Of a stretch of 64,000 bases of DNA, positions 61,768-64,000 are shown one piece after another. How positions within the stretch are numbered: the first letter of the stretch is position 1; every line of letters begins with the position of its first letter. The stretch is from assembly GCF_001308265.1 (NCBI RefSeq), contig NZ_CP012023.1:1440932-1504931 (forward strand), written 5' to 3'. The position numbers were made by a program, and so were the translations under genes. The notes beneath the pieces are model-generated. The model searched no databases. It was given only the letters and a program-made list of their open reading frames with translations, and was not told the origin of the DNA. The stretch is from Celeribacter marinus (lineage in GTDB: Bacteria > Pseudomonadota > Alphaproteobacteria > Rhodobacterales > Rhodobacteraceae).

Positions 61768-63885
61768 CTATGGCTTTCGATCAAGGTCGCGGTAGCGACG
61801 AATGCGAGCAACGTCACTCTCGGCCTCAAGCGCAAGCATCACGGCATGGAGGTGTTCAAGATCGCGCAAATCAACATCGACAATCAGACGGTAAAAATCA
61901 GGTTTGCGGTCGACAAAATTGAGGTCCGAAATGTTTGCCTTTTGCTCACCAATGAGGGTGCATATGCGCCCCAATACGCCCGCACCGTTGGCGATGGTCA
62001 CGTCAAGTGACACAGTATGCTCAGCGGCATGCGGTCCCGCGTGCCATTGCAAATCAACCCAACGGCTTGTTTCGGCTTCGAGTTCTTCAAGGGCGGGACA
62101 ATCGATCGCGTGGGTGACAACCCCCTTGCCACGATACGTGATGCCCACGATGCGCTCGCCCGGAATAGGCTGGCAACAATCGGCGCGGTGATAGGTCTGC
62201 CCCTCTTGTAGGCCTAACACTGCGCGGGTTGCGGCAACTTCGTCACTCTCATGGATCAATTCGGGATAGACCGTGCGCACAACGGCGGACGCGGCCAATT
62301 CGGCAGAACCGACACGCGCCAACAACTCTTCGCTTGATGAGAGCGACAGCTGGTTGGCAGCTGTTTTCAGGGCTTTGTCTGTTGCTTTTTTTCCGATGTG
62401 ATCAAAGGACACGCGGACCAATTCGCGACCCAGTTTGACAAACCGTTCACGGTCCTCTTCGCGTAGCGATTTGCGGATTGCAGCCTTTGCACGCCCCGTC
62501 ACAACAATATCGATCCATGTGCCTTGAGGGCGCTGGCCCTCGGCCGTCAGAACGACAACGGATTGACCATTTTTGAGACGGGTCCAAAGTGGCACGCGAA
62601 TGCCATCGACCTTGGCCCCAACACAACTGTCCCCAATTCGGGTGTGAATGGCGTAGGCAAAATCAAGTGGTGTCGCGCCCTTGGGTAAAGAAATCACCTC
62701 GCCCTTTGGTGTAAAACAAAACACCTTATCGGCGTACATTTCGAGCTTCACATGCTCAAGAAATTCACTGTGGTTTTCAGAGTTTTCAAACCGCTCGGTC
62801 AGCTGCGCCAACCATTTGGCAGGATCGACCGCAAACGGGTTTTGTGCGCGCACACCATCACGGTACGACCAATGCGCGGCCACGCCACTTTCGGCAACTT
62901 CATGCATTTGGCGCGTGCGGATCTGTACCTCGACACGCTTGCCATCTCGTCCCGAAACCGTGGTATGAATGGACCGGTAACCGTTTGATTTAGGTTGGCT
63001 TATATAGTCTTTGAACCTACCCGGGACGGCCTTCCAACGTTGATGAATGACCCCAAGGACGCGATAACAATCGGCTTCGGATCGGGTGATAATTCGGAAT
63101 CCATATATGTCTGACAAACGTGAAAAGCTTTGCTGCTTTTCTTCCATTTTGCGCCAGATGGAATAGGGTTTTTTGGCGCGGCCAAACACATCGGCGTCAA
63201 CGTCCGCTTTCTCCAACGCCGCGCGAATGTCCGTGGTGATTTTATGGACCACATCCCCCGTTTCACGCTGCAACGTAATAAACCGGCGGATGATCGAATT
63301 GCGCGCCTCAGGGTTGATCACGCGAAACGAGAGATCCTCAAGTTCCTCGCGCATCCACTGCATCCCCATGCGACCCGCAAGCGGTGCAAAGATATCCATG
63401 GTCTCACGGGCTTTTTGGAGCTGTTTTTCAGCCCGCATAGATTTGATCGTGCGCATATTGTGGAGGCGGTCGGCAAGCTTAACGAGGATAACCCGCAAAT
63501 CTTTTGACATCGCCATGAACAGCTTGCGAAAGTTCTCCGCCTGCTTCGTCTCGTTCGATGAAAGTTGTAGGTTGGTCAGCTTTGTAACGCCGTCAACAAG
63601 CTCGGCCACGTCTGTGCCAAAGCGTCGCTCAACTTCTGCGTATGAGGCGCGCGTATCTTCTATGGTGTCATGCAACAGCGCGGTGATGATCGTGGCGTCA
63701 TCAAGGGCCTGTTCGGTTAGAATCGCGGCAACGGCAATGGGATGCGAAAAGTACGGCTCACCCGAATGGCGAAACTGTCCCTCGTGCATCTCAAGGCCAT
63801 ACGCGTAGGCCTCGCGAATAAGATCGGCATTTGATTTGGGGTTATAGTTGCGGACCAGTGCGATCAGGTCTTCGACATCGATCAT
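61768..63885 (-). CDS. rsh: Bifunctional (p)ppGpp synthetase/hydrolase
   Basis: 705 residues. The N-terminal hydrolase has the HD motif HDTIED (72-77); the synthetase domain contains YRSIHTTVSG; TGS (VISLPKGATPLDFAYAIHTR) and a C-terminal ACT domain follow. Both active sites look intact, as expected for the single Rsh of alphaproteobacteria (also called SpoT or RelA). It controls the stringent response, which acts on the ribosomal promoters of this window. It follows rpoZ after 48 nt. Confidence 0.96.
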   Translation of the reverse strand: MIDVEDLIALVRNYNPKSNADLIREAYAYGLEMHEGQFRHSGEPYFSHPIAVAAILTEQALDDATIITALLHDTIEDTRASYAEVERRFGTDVAELVDGVTKLTNLQLSSNETKQAENFRKLFMAMSKDLRVILVKLADRLHNMRTIKSMRAEKQLQKARETMDIFAPLAGRMGMQWMREELEDLSFRVINPEARNSIIRRFITLQRETGDVVHKITTDIRAALEKADVDADVFGRAKKPYSIWRKMEEKQQSFSRLSDIYGFRIITRSEADCYRVLGVIHQRWKAVPGRFKDYISQPKSNGYRSIHTTVSGRDGKRVEVQIRTRQMHEVAESGVAAHWSYRDGVRAQNPFAVDPAKWLAQLTERFENSENHSEFLEHVKLEMYADKVFCFTPKGEVISLPKGATPLDFAYAIHTRIGDSCVGAKVDGIRVPLWTRLKNGQSVVVLTAEGQRPQGTWIDIVVTGRAKAAIRKSLREEDRERFVKLGRELVRVSFDHIGKKATDKALKTAANQLSLSSSEELLARVGSAELAASAVVRTVYPELIHESDEVAATRAVLGLQEGQTYHRADCCQPIPGERIVGITYRGKGVVTHAIDCPALEELEAETSRWVDLQWHAGPHAAEHTVSLDVTIANGAGVLGRICTLIGEQKANISDLNFVDRKPDFYRLIVDVDLRDLEHLHAVMLALEAESDVARIRRYRDLDRKP

Positions 63886-63933
63886 GTTCGGTCCGCAAAC
63901 TCCGTTGGTTTGACCTACTTGGAGGTCTCGTTC

Positions 63934-64000
63934 TTACTGCTGGCCTTGTGCTTCCATCAATGCACGTAGCAATTTCTCTTCGGACATTTCGTCATCAGCA
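63934..64000 (-). CDS. rpoZ: RNA polymerase omega subunit, C-terminal end
   Basis: Only the last 22 codons, including the stop, are inside the window: ...DDEMSEEKLLRALMEAQGQQ. This tail matches omega of alphaproteobacteria, and the position before rsh is the usual one. Omega helps RNA polymerase assembly and binds ppGpp in some bacteria. The N-terminal part lies beyond the right edge, so identity rests on the tail and the neighbourhood. Confidence 0.83.
   Translation of the reverse strand, partial: ADDEMSEEKLLRALMEAQGQQ

Overview
The window comes from an alphaproteobacterium and most likely from the marine Roseobacter branch of Rhodobacteraceae. The evidence is the ribosomal protein sequences, the pckA/ChvI-ChvG/HprK/PTS cluster, a predicted methylsuccinyl-CoA dehydrogenase of the ethylmalonyl-CoA pathway, a short alpha-type HprK, a bifunctional Rsh and a bacterial voltage-gated sodium channel. 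It is chromosomal housekeeping sequence. I see no phage, insertion sequence or CRISPR array.

Positions 1-20,200. A truncated acyl-CoA synthetase gene (+) converges on a long minus-strand run of ribosomal and elongation-factor genes. Read in transcription order this is rpsL-rpsG-fusA-tuf (str), then rpsJ-rplC-rplD-rplW / rplB-rpsS-rplV-rpsC-rplP (S10), then rpmC-rpsQ-rplN-rplX-rplE-rpsN-rpsH-rplF-rplR-rpsE-rpmD (spc). The run is interrupted twice. About 3.1 kb between rplP and rpmC carries a sodium channel, a 2OG-oxygenase-like protein and a two-gene HTTM-type membrane cassette. A structured 227-nt gap with an internal terminator lies between rplW and rplB. The spc run stops after rpmD at a bidirectional terminator, so rplO-secY and the rest must lie elsewhere. 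An EamA transporter and a glycosyltransferase separate str from rpoC.

Positions 20,200-36,540. Still on the minus strand, in transcription order: second tuf, zntB-like transporter, tRNA-Trp, glycosyltransferase 25, secE, flavin-oxidase-like protein, nusG, rplK, rplA, terminator, rplJ (GTG start, long leader), rplL, rpoB, rpoC. The two tuf copies appear identical from start codon to terminator. Seven sigma70-like promoters of the form TTGxxx-17-TAxxxx were found by eye ahead of these transcription units.

Positions 36,540-47,000. parC and a lipoprotein gene (-); an SH3-domain protein, an SDR, a two-helix small protein with a PduO-type cobalamin adenosyltransferase, and etfB-etfA (+); a DUF6473 protein (-); 3-hydroxyacyl-CoA dehydrogenase (+).

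Positions 46,000-54,300. A tightly coupled minus-strand operon chvI-chvG-hprK-rapZ-EIIA(Man)-HPr-acyltransferase joins envelope-stress two-component signalling to a permease-less regulatory PTS. It is divergent from pckA (gluconeogenesis). Three junctions in a row use 4-base GTGA overlaps. A TSUP transporter converges on pckA.

Positions 54,400-64,000. mcd (+) ends in a terminator that lies inside the 3' end of convergent recO. Then, on the minus strand in transcription order: rpoZ (partial), rsh, a DUF2062 protein, pdxJ, acpS, lepB, rnc, era, a DUF1491 protein and recO.

Start codons were moved inward wherever family length and a Shine-Dalgarno sequence favoured it. Promoters and structured leaders were identified by eye and are predictions.
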